Source: Hydrogenophaga sp.
Lineage (GTDB): Bacteria; Pseudomonadota; Gammaproteobacteria; Burkholderiales; Burkholderiaceae_C
DNA length: 11,016 nucleotides
Assembly (NCBI GenBank): GCA_030684755.1
Contig: JAUXXN010000515.1
Location: forward strand, 1-11,016
Direction: 5' to 3'
How positions within the stretch are numbered: position 1 is the first letter of the stretch; the number at the start of each line of letters is the position of its first letter. The notes under the pieces were generated by a model. That model saw only the letters and a program-made list of their open reading frames with translations, searched no databases and was not told the DNA's origin. A program made the translations under genes and the position numbers. This document shows positions 1 through 6,809 of this stretch, piece by piece.

Positions 1-549
1 GCAAGGATTGAAGACAAGCTGGGCCAGCACAGCAGCGACACCGCGCAGATCAATTTCGACAACTGCCGCATTCCGGCTGAGAACCTGATTGGCACCGAAG
101 GAGAGGGCTACAAGATTGCCCTGAGCTCGCTCGAAGGTGGGCGCATTGGCATTGCTTCGCAGGCCATTGGCATGGCGCGCAGCGCGTTTGAATGCGCCGT
201 GAAATACGCCAAAGAACGTGAGAGCTTTGGCCAGCCCATCTTCAACCACCAAGCGGTGGGTTTTCGGCTGGCCGACATGGCGACGCAGATTGAAGCCGCC
301 CGCGCACTCACGCACCACGCCGCCGCTTTGCGAGACGCGGGGCAGCCCTGCCTAAAAGAAGCCGCTATGGCCAAGCTGTTCGCCAGCGAAATGGCCGAAA
401 AAGTGTGCAGCGACGCGATCCAAGTGTTTGGTGGTTACGGCTATGTGAGCGACTTCCCTGTAGAGCGCATCTACCGCGACGTGCGGGTGTGCCAGATTTA
501 CGAGGGCACCTCCGACGTGCAGAAAATCATTATCCAGCGCGGGATCTAG
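1..549 (+). CDS. Acyl-CoA dehydrogenase, C-terminal part (5' end outside window)
   Basis: Flavin enzyme that introduces the alpha-beta double bond into acyl-CoA thioesters and passes electrons to ETF; cytoplasmic, used in fatty-acid or branched-chain amino-acid breakdown. The frame is open from the first base, giving 182 residues, roughly the last half of a usual 380-residue protein. Visible: the end of the middle beta-domain (residues 15-32, ending in the IPAENLIG turn), the LEGGRIGIA start of the C-terminal helical domain (44-52), the FAD-contact motif ERESFGQPI (72-80), the glycine-rich FGGYGY stretch (143-148) and YEGTSDVQ (167-174), in which E168 matches the catalytic base of short- and medium-chain members. 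The stop TAG lies at 547-549, two bases before a repeat element. Chain-length specificity cannot be read. The family is certain; the gene has no obvious link to the trk operon downstream. Confidence 0.95.
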   Translation, partial: ARIEDKLGQHSSDTAQINFDNCRIPAENLIGTEGEGYKIALSSLEGGRIGIASQAIGMARSAFECAVKYAKERESFGQPIFNHQAVGFRLADMATQIEAARALTHHAAALRDAGQPCLKEAAMAKLFASEMAEKVCSDAIQVFGGYGYVSDFPVERIYRDVRVCQIYEGTSDVQKIIIQRGI

Positions 550-550
550 A

Positions 551-660
551 AAGCCCCCCGCGCCGCCTGCGGCGTCACCCCCCCAGGGGGGCGGCACTGG
601 CGGCCCGGCGAAGCCGGTTCCGCTGTGCCCTTGGGGCGGTTTCCCCACTGAGGGGAGGGG
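551..660 (+). repeat. Structured intergenic repeat, copy A
   Basis: GC-rich element starting two bases after the acyl-CoA dehydrogenase stop. It holds consecutive hairpins: CGCCGC/GCGGCG with a CT loop (561-574), a C-run facing a G-run around A585 (579-591), and CCGGC-GAA-GCCGG (605-617), then a weaker CCCC/GGGG pairing near 643-654. A second copy in the same orientation lies at 5011-5090, with an identical C-run/G-run core. In the first hairpin the stem bases differ between copies but pairing is kept. It may act as a weak terminator or mRNA 3' stabiliser, but no T-tract follows, so termination is inference. It resembles REP/BIME-type dispersed elements; I associate this C-run/G-run type with Comamonadaceae genomes. 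Confidence 0.75.
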
Positions 661-666
661 CATAAT
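661..666 (+). promoter_or_regulatory. Possible -10 box (CATAAT) very close to the trkA start
   Basis: CATAAT lies only six bases before the trkA ATG. If used as a sigma-70 -10 element, transcription would begin at or next to the start codon, giving a leaderless or nearly leaderless message. No convincing -35 is seen 16-18 bp upstream (the bases there fall inside repeat copy A). The purine-rich GAGGGGAGGGG at 650-660 could instead be a distant ribosome site, about 12 bases from the ATG. Low confidence. Confidence 0.25.
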
Positions 667-672
667 CCGGCC

Positions 673-2064
673 ATGAACATCATTATTTTGGGTGCGGGCC
701 GGGTGGGCGAGAGCGTTGCGGAGAGCTTGGTTTCTGAGCAAAACGACATCACCGTCATTGACCAGGACCCCGTGCGGCTGCGGCTGCTGGAAGACCGGCT
801 GGACCTGCGCGGCGTGGTGGGCAACGGCATTCAGCCCTCGGTGCTGCGCGAAGCCGGTGCGCAAGACGCCGACATGCTGATCGCCTGCGCCGCCGCCGAC
901 GAGTCGAACTTGGTGGTGTGCAAGGTGGCGCACGACATCTTCAACGTGCCCAGCACCATCGCCCGTTTGCGCTCGCCGGAGTTCCAAGAGGGGGAAGCGC
1001 TGTTGGGCAAGGGCGGTTTTGCGGTGGACCATGTGATTTGCCCCGAAGAATCCGTGACGCGCTACATCCACCAACTCATCAGCTTTCCCGAGGCGCTGCA
1101 GGTGGTGGAGTTTTCTCAAAAACGCGCCTGTTTGATTGTGGTGCGGGCCGCCGCCGGTGGCACCTTGGTCGGGCGAACGATTGGCGAGTTCCGCGACCTC
1201 ATGCCTCATGCCGAGATGCGGGTGGTCGCCCTGTACCGGCTCGACACCGAGATGGAGGCCAACTCAAACACACGCGTCCTGCCGGGTGACGAGGTGTTCG
1301 TGTTGGCCGACACGCGCAAGATCCGCCAGGTGCTGGCGGGTATCCACAACATCGACAAACCGGTGCAGCGCGTGATGATTGCGGGCGGCGGCAAAGTGGG
1401 CTTGCGTTTGGCGCGTTCGCTGGTTGGGCAGTGCGTTGTCAAGATCATTGAGCGCGACAAGAAGCGCTGCGAATACCTGGCCAGCCAGTTGCCGTCCAGC
1501 ATGCTGGTGTTGCAAGGCGATGGCGCCGACGAAGACCTGCTGCTGGAAGAAAACGTGGGCGAGATGGATTTGTTCATCGCGCTGACCAGCGACGACGAAG
1601 ACAACATCATGTCGGCCATGCTGGCCAAACGCCTGGGTGCTGGGCGGGTGATGTCGCTGATCAACCGCCGCGCCTATGCCGACATGATGCAAGGCAGCAC
1701 CATCGACATCGCCATCTCACCGGCCCAAACCGTCATCGGTGAGTTGCTGGCCCATTTGCGCCGGGGCGACGTGGCGGCGGTGCACAGCTTGCGCCGGGGC
1801 GCTGCCGAGGCGCTGGAAGGCATTGCCCGGGGTGACCGAAAAACCTCCAAGCTGGTGGGGCGCAAGGTCGAGGAAATCAAATTGCCCAAGGGCGCCATCA
1901 TCGGTGCCGTTGTTCGCGGCAAGGGCGCGCGCGCCGATGTGTTGATGCCGCACCACGACACCTTGATCGAAACCGACGACCACATCATCATTTTTATTCC
2001 CAACAAACGCCTGGTGCGTGAAGTGGAAAAGCTGTTTCAGGTCAGCGCCACGTTCTTCGGCTGA
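673..2064 (+). CDS. trkA: TrkA, cytoplasmic nucleotide-binding subunit of the Trk K+ uptake system
   Basis: Peripheral membrane protein that forms a gating ring under TrkH and controls K+ uptake in response to bound nucleotide (NAD(H), ADP/ATP in characterised homologues). The 463 residues match the usual length (E. coli TrkA 458). There are two repeated RCK units. The first has Rossmann motif GAGRVG (7-12) with D30 at the end of the second strand; the second has GGGKVG (238-243) with E260 in IIERDKKR. Each is followed by an RCK_C/TrkA_C domain (about 140-225 and 370-455). The ATG at 673 is chosen because the first Rossmann strand begins at residue 2, leaving no room for a later start. First gene of trkA-trkH-trkH with a 5-bp gap to the next gene. 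Ribosome site is weak. Confidence 0.97.
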   Translation: MNIIILGAGRVGESVAESLVSEQNDITVIDQDPVRLRLLEDRLDLRGVVGNGIQPSVLREAGAQDADMLIACAAADESNLVVCKVAHDIFNVPSTIARLRSPEFQEGEALLGKGGFAVDHVICPEESVTRYIHQLISFPEALQVVEFSQKRACLIVVRAAAGGTLVGRTIGEFRDLMPHAEMRVVALYRLDTEMEANSNTRVLPGDEVFVLADTRKIRQVLAGIHNIDKPVQRVMIAGGGKVGLRLARSLVGQCVVKIIERDKKRCEYLASQLPSSMLVLQGDGADEDLLLEENVGEMDLFIALTSDDEDNIMSAMLAKRLGAGRVMSLINRRAYADMMQGSTIDIAISPAQTVIGELLAHLRRGDVAAVHSLRRGAAEALEGIARGDRKTSKLVGRKVEEIKLPKGAIIGAVVRGKGARADVLMPHHDTLIETDDHIIIFIPNKRLVREVEKLFQVSATFFG

Positions 2065-2069
2065 ACCCG

Positions 2070-3542
2070 ATGCCTTTCTTTCGTGTGTTCCCCGTGCTCG
2101 GGGTGATCGTCATGGTGTTCGCCCTCACCATGCTGGTGCCGTGGGGCGTGTCGTATTGGACACACGACGGCGCCGAGTCGGCTTATCCGCTGGCGATGTT
2201 GATCACGTTTGCCAGCGGCTTGCTCATGCGCACAGCGGTCTGGAAGGTGGGGCGCCATTTGGAGCTGCAAACGCGCGATGGCATTTTGCTGGTGGGCTTG
2301 GTCTGGACGCTGTTGCCGCTCTTCGCCAGCGTGCCGCTGCTGTTGTACTTTGGCAGCACCGACACACCCATGTCGTTCACTGACGCCTACTTTGAGGCCA
2401 TGTCCGGCCTCACCACCACCGGCGCTACCGTGCTCGTCGGCCTGGACGCTCTGCCGGGCTCCATCAACCTGTGGCGCTGCTTTTTGCAGTGGCTCGGCGG
2501 CATGGGCATTTTGGTGCTGGCCGTGGCTATTTTGCCTATGCTGGGCGTGGGTGGCAGCCAGTTGTTTCGCGCAGAAGCGACCGGTCCCATGAAGGACGCC
2601 AAGCTCACGCCCCGCATTACCGAAACCGCCAAAGGCTTGTGGAGTGTGTATTGCCTGCTGTCGTTGGCCTGTGTGTTGGCTTACTGGCTCGGAGGCATGA
2701 CGCCGCTGGACGCTTGGACACACATGTTTTCCACCATGAGCTTGGGCGGCTTGTCGTCACACGACAGCAGCTTTGGCTACTTTCAGTCGCCCACATTGGA
2801 ATGGGTGGCCATTGTCTTCATGCTGATAGCCAGCTGCAACTTTGCGCTGTACTTTGTGGCCATCACCAAGCGCCAGCCGGGGCGCATCTGGCGCGACGCC
2901 GAGTGGCGCAGCTCGATCGGTCTGCTGGTGGGTTCGGGCGTCTTTGTGGCCTGCCTGCTGCTCGTCAAGGGCACCCTGAGCGACCCCGGCGAAGCGCTGC
3001 GCATAGCCTTGTTCAACGTCATCTCCATCGGTTCCACCACCGGTTATTCCACGGTGGACTACACCCTGTGGCCGGTGTTTGCACCGCTGTACATGATCAT
3101 GCTCTCGGGCATTGCCACCAGCGCAGGCTCGACCGGCGCCGGTATCAAAATGGCGCGCATGGTCATTTTGATCAAGCAGGCGCGGCGGGAAATGCGCCGC
3201 ATTGTCCACCCCCGCGCGGTGCATCCGGTCACGCTGGGCGGCAACGCGGTGGACAGCAGCACCATCTTTTCGGTGCTGGGCTTCATGCTGGTGTACGGCG
3301 GCGTCATCATCGGGCTGACCATGGTGCTGCTGCTCACCGACATGTCGTTTGACACCGCCTTCACCGCCGTTGTGGCCAGCGTCAACAACATGGGCCCTGG
3401 GCTCAACGAGGTCGGTCCAGCGGGCAATTTTGCCGGGCTGACCGACCTTCAAACCTGGGTCTGCACCTTCGCCATGCTGCTCGGGCGGCTCGAAATGCTG
3501 TCCTTTCTGGTGTTGATGACACCGGGGTTCTGGCGAAAATAA
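2070..3542 (+). CDS. trkH: TrkH family K+ channel subunit, first tandem copy
   Basis: Inner-membrane K+-translocating subunit of Trk/Ktr systems, built from four M1-P-M2 repeats and working as a dimer with TrkA. 490 residues, near the usual 483. The four selectivity-filter segments are visible: TTTGAT (115-120, canonical), LGGLSS (225-230), TTGYST (323-328) and NNMGPG (439-444). The intramembrane gating loop in the third membrane pair reads AGSTGAGIK (352-360), where most relatives have GSTGGGIK, and the fourth filter is followed by LNEVG rather than LGEVG. The start lies 5 bp after the trkA stop with no clear Shine-Dalgarno, which suggests translational coupling. A clear homologue follows 6 bp downstream, so this is a tandem duplication or an ancient paralogue pair. 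Confidence 0.96.
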   Translation: MPFFRVFPVLGVIVMVFALTMLVPWGVSYWTHDGAESAYPLAMLITFASGLLMRTAVWKVGRHLELQTRDGILLVGLVWTLLPLFASVPLLLYFGSTDTPMSFTDAYFEAMSGLTTTGATVLVGLDALPGSINLWRCFLQWLGGMGILVLAVAILPMLGVGGSQLFRAEATGPMKDAKLTPRITETAKGLWSVYCLLSLACVLAYWLGGMTPLDAWTHMFSTMSLGGLSSHDSSFGYFQSPTLEWVAIVFMLIASCNFALYFVAITKRQPGRIWRDAEWRSSIGLLVGSGVFVACLLLVKGTLSDPGEALRIALFNVISIGSTTGYSTVDYTLWPVFAPLYMIMLSGIATSAGSTGAGIKMARMVILIKQARREMRRIVHPRAVHPVTLGGNAVDSSTIFSVLGFMLVYGGVIIGLTMVLLLTDMSFDTAFTAVVASVNNMGPGLNEVGPAGNFAGLTDLQTWVCTFAMLLGRLEMLSFLVLMTPGFWRK

Positions 3543-3548
3543 ATACCC

Positions 3549-5009
3549 ATGCACAGCCTGTTTCCTGTTTTATCGGTTTTTTCCCGCATTTTGGTGGCGT
3601 TTTCATCGGCCTTTCTGGTGCCCATGGCTTGGGCCTGGTTTCTGGACGCCGACCACCACACCCTGATTTGGGTCAAAGGCTTTGGCCTCACCGTCGCCAG
3701 CGGCCTGCTGCTGTGGTGGGCCACCCGGCGCCACCGGCGCGAGCTCATGCCCAAAGACGGCTTCATGCTGGTCAACTTGGTGTGGCTGGTGTTGCCCGCT
3801 TATGCCGCTGTGCCGCTCATGTTCACCGTGCCCGACATCACCTGGACCAAGGCCTATTTCGAGGCCATGAGCGCGCTCACCGCCACCGGCGCCACAGCGC
3901 TCTCGGGGCTCGACCACTTGCCCGTGTCGGCCAACGTCTGGCGCTGCTTTTTGCAACTCATTGGCGGCCTGGGCATCATGCTGCTGGTGGTGGCCGTGCT
4001 GCCCTTGCTGGGCCTGGGCGGCTTGCAGCTCTACAAGGCCGAAACCCCCGGCCCCATGAAAGACACCAAGTTCACCCCACGCATCACCGAGACCGCGCGT
4101 GGCCTGTGGGGGGTGTACTTTTTGTTTTCAGGGGCGTGTCTGCTGGCCTATCGTTGGGCCGGTATGAGTTGGGCCGATGCCTTCATGCACATGTGCACCA
4201 CCATGGGTTTGGGTGGCTTTTCGTCGTACGACGCCAGCTTGGGCCACTTCAAATCCCCCGCCGTGGAATGGGTGGCGGTGGTGTTCATGGCGCTGGCCGG
4301 TATCAGCTTCATGCGTTACTTCATCGTGCTGCGCAGCCGCTCGCTCAAACCTCTGACCAGCGACCGCGAAATTCGCACCTACTTTGGCGTGCTGTTGGGC
4401 GCCGTGGTGCTGGTTGCGGGCTTGTTGCTGGCACACCGCGTGTACGACAACGTGCCCGATGCCCTGCGCGCCAGCGCGTTTCATGTGTTGTCGTTGGCCA
4501 CCACCACCGGTTATTCGGCCACCGACTATTCGCTGTGGCCCGTGTTTGCGCCGGTGTTGCTTATGTTTTTGGGCTCCTTTGTATCTTGCGCGGGCTCCAC
4601 CGGCGGCGGCATCAAGATGGTGCGCATGATCCTGCTCGTCAAACAAGCCCGGCGCGAACTGGTCCGCATCATCCACCCACGCGTGGTCAACCCGGTCACG
4701 CTCGGCGGCGGCGTCATTCCCATGTCGGTCATGACGGCGGTGCTCGGCTTCATGCTGATTTATGGCGCCACCATCATGGGCCTGACCATGGTGCTGCTGT
4801 TCACCGGGATGGACATCGTGACCGCATTTTCTGCCGTGGTCGCCACCGTCAACAACATCGGTCCTGGCCTGGGTGAGGTGGGACCAGCCAGCAATTTTGG
4901 CGGACTGCACCCGTTCCAAATCTGGGTGTTGACCTTCGCCATGCTGCTGGGACGCTTGGAACTGTTGACCGTGCTGGTGCTGTTTACGGCGCAGTTTTGG
5001 AGGAAGTAG
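3549..5009 (+). CDS. trkH: TrkH family K+ channel subunit, second tandem copy
   Basis: Second K+-translocating membrane subunit, 486 residues, alignable along its whole length with the preceding TrkH: shared WRCFLQ, the GPMKD.K.TPRITETA segment, ARRE, HPVTLGG/NPVTLGG and the FAMLLGRLE C-terminal block. Filter segments: TATGAT (111-116; alanine replaces the middle threonine seen in copy 1 and in most TrkH), LGGFSS (221-226), TTGYSA (319-324) and NNIGPG (435-440, followed by the usual LGEVG). The gating loop AGSTGGGIK (348-356) is canonical. Start ATG lies 6 bp after the previous stop and no strong ribosome site is seen, so coupled translation is likely. The stop is followed within two bases by repeat copy B, which may end the operon. 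It could form homodimers or pair with copy 1; the sequence does not decide. Confidence 0.96.
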   Translation: MHSLFPVLSVFSRILVAFSSAFLVPMAWAWFLDADHHTLIWVKGFGLTVASGLLLWWATRRHRRELMPKDGFMLVNLVWLVLPAYAAVPLMFTVPDITWTKAYFEAMSALTATGATALSGLDHLPVSANVWRCFLQLIGGLGIMLLVVAVLPLLGLGGLQLYKAETPGPMKDTKFTPRITETARGLWGVYFLFSGACLLAYRWAGMSWADAFMHMCTTMGLGGFSSYDASLGHFKSPAVEWVAVVFMALAGISFMRYFIVLRSRSLKPLTSDREIRTYFGVLLGAVVLVAGLLLAHRVYDNVPDALRASAFHVLSLATTTGYSATDYSLWPVFAPVLLMFLGSFVSCAGSTGGGIKMVRMILLVKQARRELVRIIHPRVVNPVTLGGGVIPMSVMTAVLGFMLIYGATIMGLTMVLLFTGMDIVTAFSAVVATVNNIGPGLGEVGPASNFGGLHPFQIWVLTFAMLLGRLELLTVLVLFTAQFWRK

Positions 5010-5010
5010 G

Positions 5011-5090
5011 TACCCCCCCGCGCCGCGCTTTGCGCGTCACCCCCCCAGGGGGGCGATGCCTGCGCCCCGGCAAAGCCGGTTGCGCGGCAT
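5011..5090 (+). repeat. Structured intergenic repeat, copy B
   Basis: Second copy of the element at 551-660, same orientation, starting just after the second trkH stop. Hairpins: CGCGC-TTT-GCGCG (5024-5036), C-run/G-run around A5047 (5041-5053), and CCGGC-AAA-GCCGG (5067-5079). The sequence from GCGTCA through the G-run is the same as copy A, while the first stem differs by paired changes and the tail diverges. A GGGTTTTT stretch (5093-5100) follows, so this copy could help terminate the trk operon. The remaining bases to 5150 carry nothing I can recognise except a T-rich run (5141-5150) just ahead of the rhodanese ribosome site. Confidence 0.75.
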
Positions 5091-5154
5091 CCTGGGTTTT
5101 TCTGCTCGCTGCGAATCGTGGCTTGGGTGCGGTCGATAATTTGTTTTTTTACAA

Positions 5155-5160
5155 AAGGAG
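5155..5160 (+). promoter_or_regulatory. Strong ribosome binding site of the rhodanese gene
   Basis: AAGGAG ends six bases before the ATG at 5167, the best Shine-Dalgarno sequence in this part of the window. It fixes the start of the rhodanese gene and marks it as independently translated, unlike the coupled trk genes upstream. Confidence 0.8.
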
Positions 5161-5166
5161 ACTTTC

Positions 5167-5598
5167 ATGCCGATCACCAAAGGATTCCAGGCGCTGGTGG
5201 ACGAAGCCACGGCGCAGATCACCACCTACACCGTGGCGCAGGTGTGTGAGCGCTTGGGCACGGACCCGTGTTTGCAGGTGGTTGACATTCGCGATGTGCG
5301 CGAGCTTGAGCGCGAGGGCACGGTGCCCGGGGCTTTGCATGCGCCGCGTGGCATGTTGGAGTTTTGGGTGGACCCGGCGTCGCCTTATTACAAGCCGGTG
5401 TTTGGTGACGAGAGCAAAGAGTTTGTGCTCTTTTGCGGAGCAGGCTGGCGCAGCGCCTTGGCCACCAAAGCGCTGAAAGACATGGGCATGAACAATGTGG
5501 CCCATATCGACGGCGGTTTCACCGAATGGCTCAAGCTAAGCGCACCCACCGAAACGCTGGAGGCGCACAAGGCGCGCAGCAAGGCAGCGCGGGCGTGA
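5167..5598 (+). CDS. Single-domain rhodanese-like protein
   Basis: Small sulfurtransferase-fold protein that would carry a persulfide on its active-site cysteine; cytoplasmic, with no signal peptide. 143 residues. The rhodanese domain spans about 20-125: VVDIRDVRELEREGTVPGA (38-56) is the CDC25/rhodanese homology box ending before HAPRG, and the active-site loop is C90-GAGWR, a six-residue C-X4-R loop typical of thiosulfate sulfurtransferase-like members (C90, R95). IDGGF (114-118) and the following TEW are the usual closing motif. The insert WVDPASPYYKP (67-77) before the active site is typical of one bacterial single-domain subgroup. Its stop codon overlaps the GTG start of the ychJ-like gene by four bases, so the two are translated together. 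Sulfur donor and acceptor are unknown. Confidence 0.93.
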   Translation: MPITKGFQALVDEATAQITTYTVAQVCERLGTDPCLQVVDIRDVRELEREGTVPGALHAPRGMLEFWVDPASPYYKPVFGDESKEFVLFCGAGWRSALATKALKDMGMNNVAHIDGGFTEWLKLSAPTETLEAHKARSKAARA

Positions 5599-5987
5599 CG
5601 CTGGTATGCCCTTGCGGGCGCTTGGACGTGCGCGCAAAAGTCTGCACGTTCAGCGCGTGTTGTGGCCGTTTTCTGGACCATGACACGCCTGCGCCCGATG
5701 CCGAGAGCCTGATGCGTTCGCGCTACAGCGCTTTTGTGCTGGGCCGTGTGGACTACCTCAACGCCAGTTGGCACGCCAGCACCCGGCCTGCCGACTTGGA
5801 TTTGGAGCCCGGCGTGAAATGGCTGGGGCTGGAGGTGAAGCGCCACCGCGTGCTGGACATCGACCGCGCCGAGGTGGAATTTGTAGCGCGTTCGCGTGTT
5901 GCAGGGCGTGGTCAGCGTTTGCACGAGAACAGCCGCTTTGTGCGCGAGGGTGGGCGCTGGTGGTATGTGGATGGAGATCTGAAGTGA
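5595..5987 (+). CDS. ychJ: YchJ / UPF0225 family protein, short form
   Basis: Small cysteine-containing protein of unknown function. GTG start at 5595 overlaps the rhodanese TGA (GTGA), giving 130 residues. This start is chosen because family similarity begins at once with CPCG (5-8) and continues with C22-C23-GRFLD, a SEC-C-like presumed zinc-binding cluster (C5, C7, C22, C23). LMRSRYSAFVLG lies at about 39-50 and is followed by the DYL and W residues of the NTF2-like domain; WLGLEV (around 75-80), SRFV and WWYVDGD near the end are also family hallmarks. E. coli YchJ (about 152 residues) has a second C-terminal SEC-C cluster, which is absent here. Coupling to a rhodanese hints at thiol, sulfur or metal handling, but this is inference. 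Confidence 0.9.
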   Translation: MTLVCPCGRLDVRAKVCTFSACCGRFLDHDTPAPDAESLMRSRYSAFVLGRVDYLNASWHASTRPADLDLEPGVKWLGLEVKRHRVLDIDRAEVEFVARSRVAGRGQRLHENSRFVREGGRWWYVDGDLK

Positions 5988-6089
5988 TTCCATTTCCATA
6001 TCAACCGTGCACTTTGTCGGCTTCGCTTGCCGTACGTTTGTACTGTCTGCGCTTCGCCTTCGCGTTCACGATGGATCTGGAAACGGAAT
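5987..6089. repeat. Imperfect palindromic element between ychJ and the HAD gene
   Basis: Two arms, 5987-6012 and 6064-6089, are reverse complements at 21 of 26 positions with no gap. A GTAC-GTTT-GTAC hairpin (6032-6043) sits almost exactly at the centre of symmetry, and smaller TTCG-containing hairpins lie in each half. The left end supplies the last base of the ychJ stop codon and the right end the first two bases of the HAD start codon. The weak ribosome site GGAAACGG (6079-6086) is inside the right arm, so folding of the transcript would mask it. Size and terminal inverted repeats suggest a MITE- or REP-like element. No target-site duplication is evident. Confidence 0.65.
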
Positions 6090-6747
6090 GAGTACAACAT
6101 TTGATGCCGTGTTGTTCGACTGCGATGGCGTTCTGGTGGACAGCGAACCCATCACCAACGGCGTGTTGCGCCAGATGCTGAACGAAGCCGGTTGGGGTTT
6201 GACGCAAGCCGAGTGCATGCAAATTTTTATCGGCAAGGCGGTGCGCGATGAGCGCGTCCGCATTGAACGGGAAACCGGTCAGCCCCTGACCGAGGACTGG
6301 ATGCGTGCCTTTTATGCGCGGCGCGACCAACGCCTGCGCGCCGAACTGCGCGCCATGGACGGCGCGCTGCAAGCGGTGGCGGCGGCGCACGCGCACACGG
6401 CGGGGCGCATTGCCTGCGCATCGGGCGCCGACCGGCCCAAGGTGGTGATGCAGATTGCCATGGCGGGCATGGCGCCGTATTTTGAGGACCGCATTTTCAG
6501 CGGCCACGACATGCCGCGCTCCAAACCTGCGCCCGATGTGTACCTGGCCGCTGCCGCGCACGTGGGCGCCGACCCGGCGCGCTGTTTGGTGGTAGAAGAC
6601 ACGGCCACCGGCGTGCGCGCCGGGCTGGACGCGGGCGCTACCGTGTGGGGCTATTGCCCCGAAGGGCATGGCCGCGCGTTTGCGGGTTTGCCGGTGGCGC
6701 GGGTGTTGCACCACATGGACGAATTGGCGTACTTCTTGCGGGGCTGA
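6088..6747 (+). CDS. HAD-superfamily hydrolase, phosphoglycolate phosphatase / beta-phosphoglucomutase-like
   Basis: Cytoplasmic phosphatase or phosphomutase using an aspartyl-phosphate intermediate and Mg2+. 219 residues. Motif I is D11-C-D13-G (DCDGVLVDSE, 11-20), with D11 as nucleophile and D13 as general acid/base; motif II is S112 in CASGAD; motif III is K146 in SKPAPD; motif IV is E170-D171 in VVEDTATG. The helical cap is inserted after motif I (about 18-90), as in subfamily IA, and DVYLAAA (150-156) follows motif III as usual. ATG 6088 is preferred over an upstream in-frame ATG at 6007 because motif I begins ten residues in and the upstream stretch is the palindromic element. Substrate cannot be read; sugar phosphates or phosphoglycolate are the family norm. 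It may be co-transcribed with rhodanese-ychJ. Confidence 0.93.
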   Translation: MSTTFDAVLFDCDGVLVDSEPITNGVLRQMLNEAGWGLTQAECMQIFIGKAVRDERVRIERETGQPLTEDWMRAFYARRDQRLRAELRAMDGALQAVAAAHAHTAGRIACASGADRPKVVMQIAMAGMAPYFEDRIFSGHDMPRSKPAPDVYLAAAAHVGADPARCLVVEDTATGVRAGLDAGATVWGYCPEGHGRAFAGLPVARVLHHMDELAYFLRG

Positions 6748-6765
6748 TGTGCATTTCACAGCCAT

Positions 6766-6793
6766 AAAAAAAGGGCCTTCTGGCCCTTTTTTT
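6766..6793. terminator. Bidirectional intrinsic terminator
   Basis: Perfectly symmetric: seven A, GGGCC, loop TTCT, GGCCC, seven T. It lies 19 bp after the HAD stop on the plus strand and 17 bp beyond the dctM stop on the minus strand, so it can end both convergent transcripts. Confidence 0.93.
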
Positions 6794-6809
6794 ATGCATG
6801 GTCAGCGCA

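Noticed and set aside
352..1209. Long minus-strand open frame (285 codons) opposite the acyl-CoA dehydrogenase end and trkA
   Set aside because: It is antisense to two well-recognised genes and its His/Gln/Arg-rich translation matches nothing; long antisense frames are normal in GC-rich DNA.
2471..4876. Overlapping plus-strand frames within the trkH genes (2471-3352, 3629-4876)
   Set aside because: Same-strand frameshift shadows of the TrkH coding sequence, His/Arg/Ala-rich without motifs.
5112..5140. Sigma-70 promoter for the rhodanese gene using GATAAT (5135-5140)
   Set aside because: No -35-like hexamer occurs 16-19 bp upstream; AT-rich chance match is as likely.
5433..5594. Upstream start for the ychJ-like gene inside the rhodanese gene
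   Set aside because: It would add 54 residues overlapping the rhodanese frame; family similarity begins right after the GTG at 5595, which forms a typical 4-bp overlap.
6007..6087. Upstream ATG giving the HAD protein 27 more residues
   Set aside because: The extension is encoded by the palindromic element, and the catalytic motif sits at the usual distance from ATG 6088.
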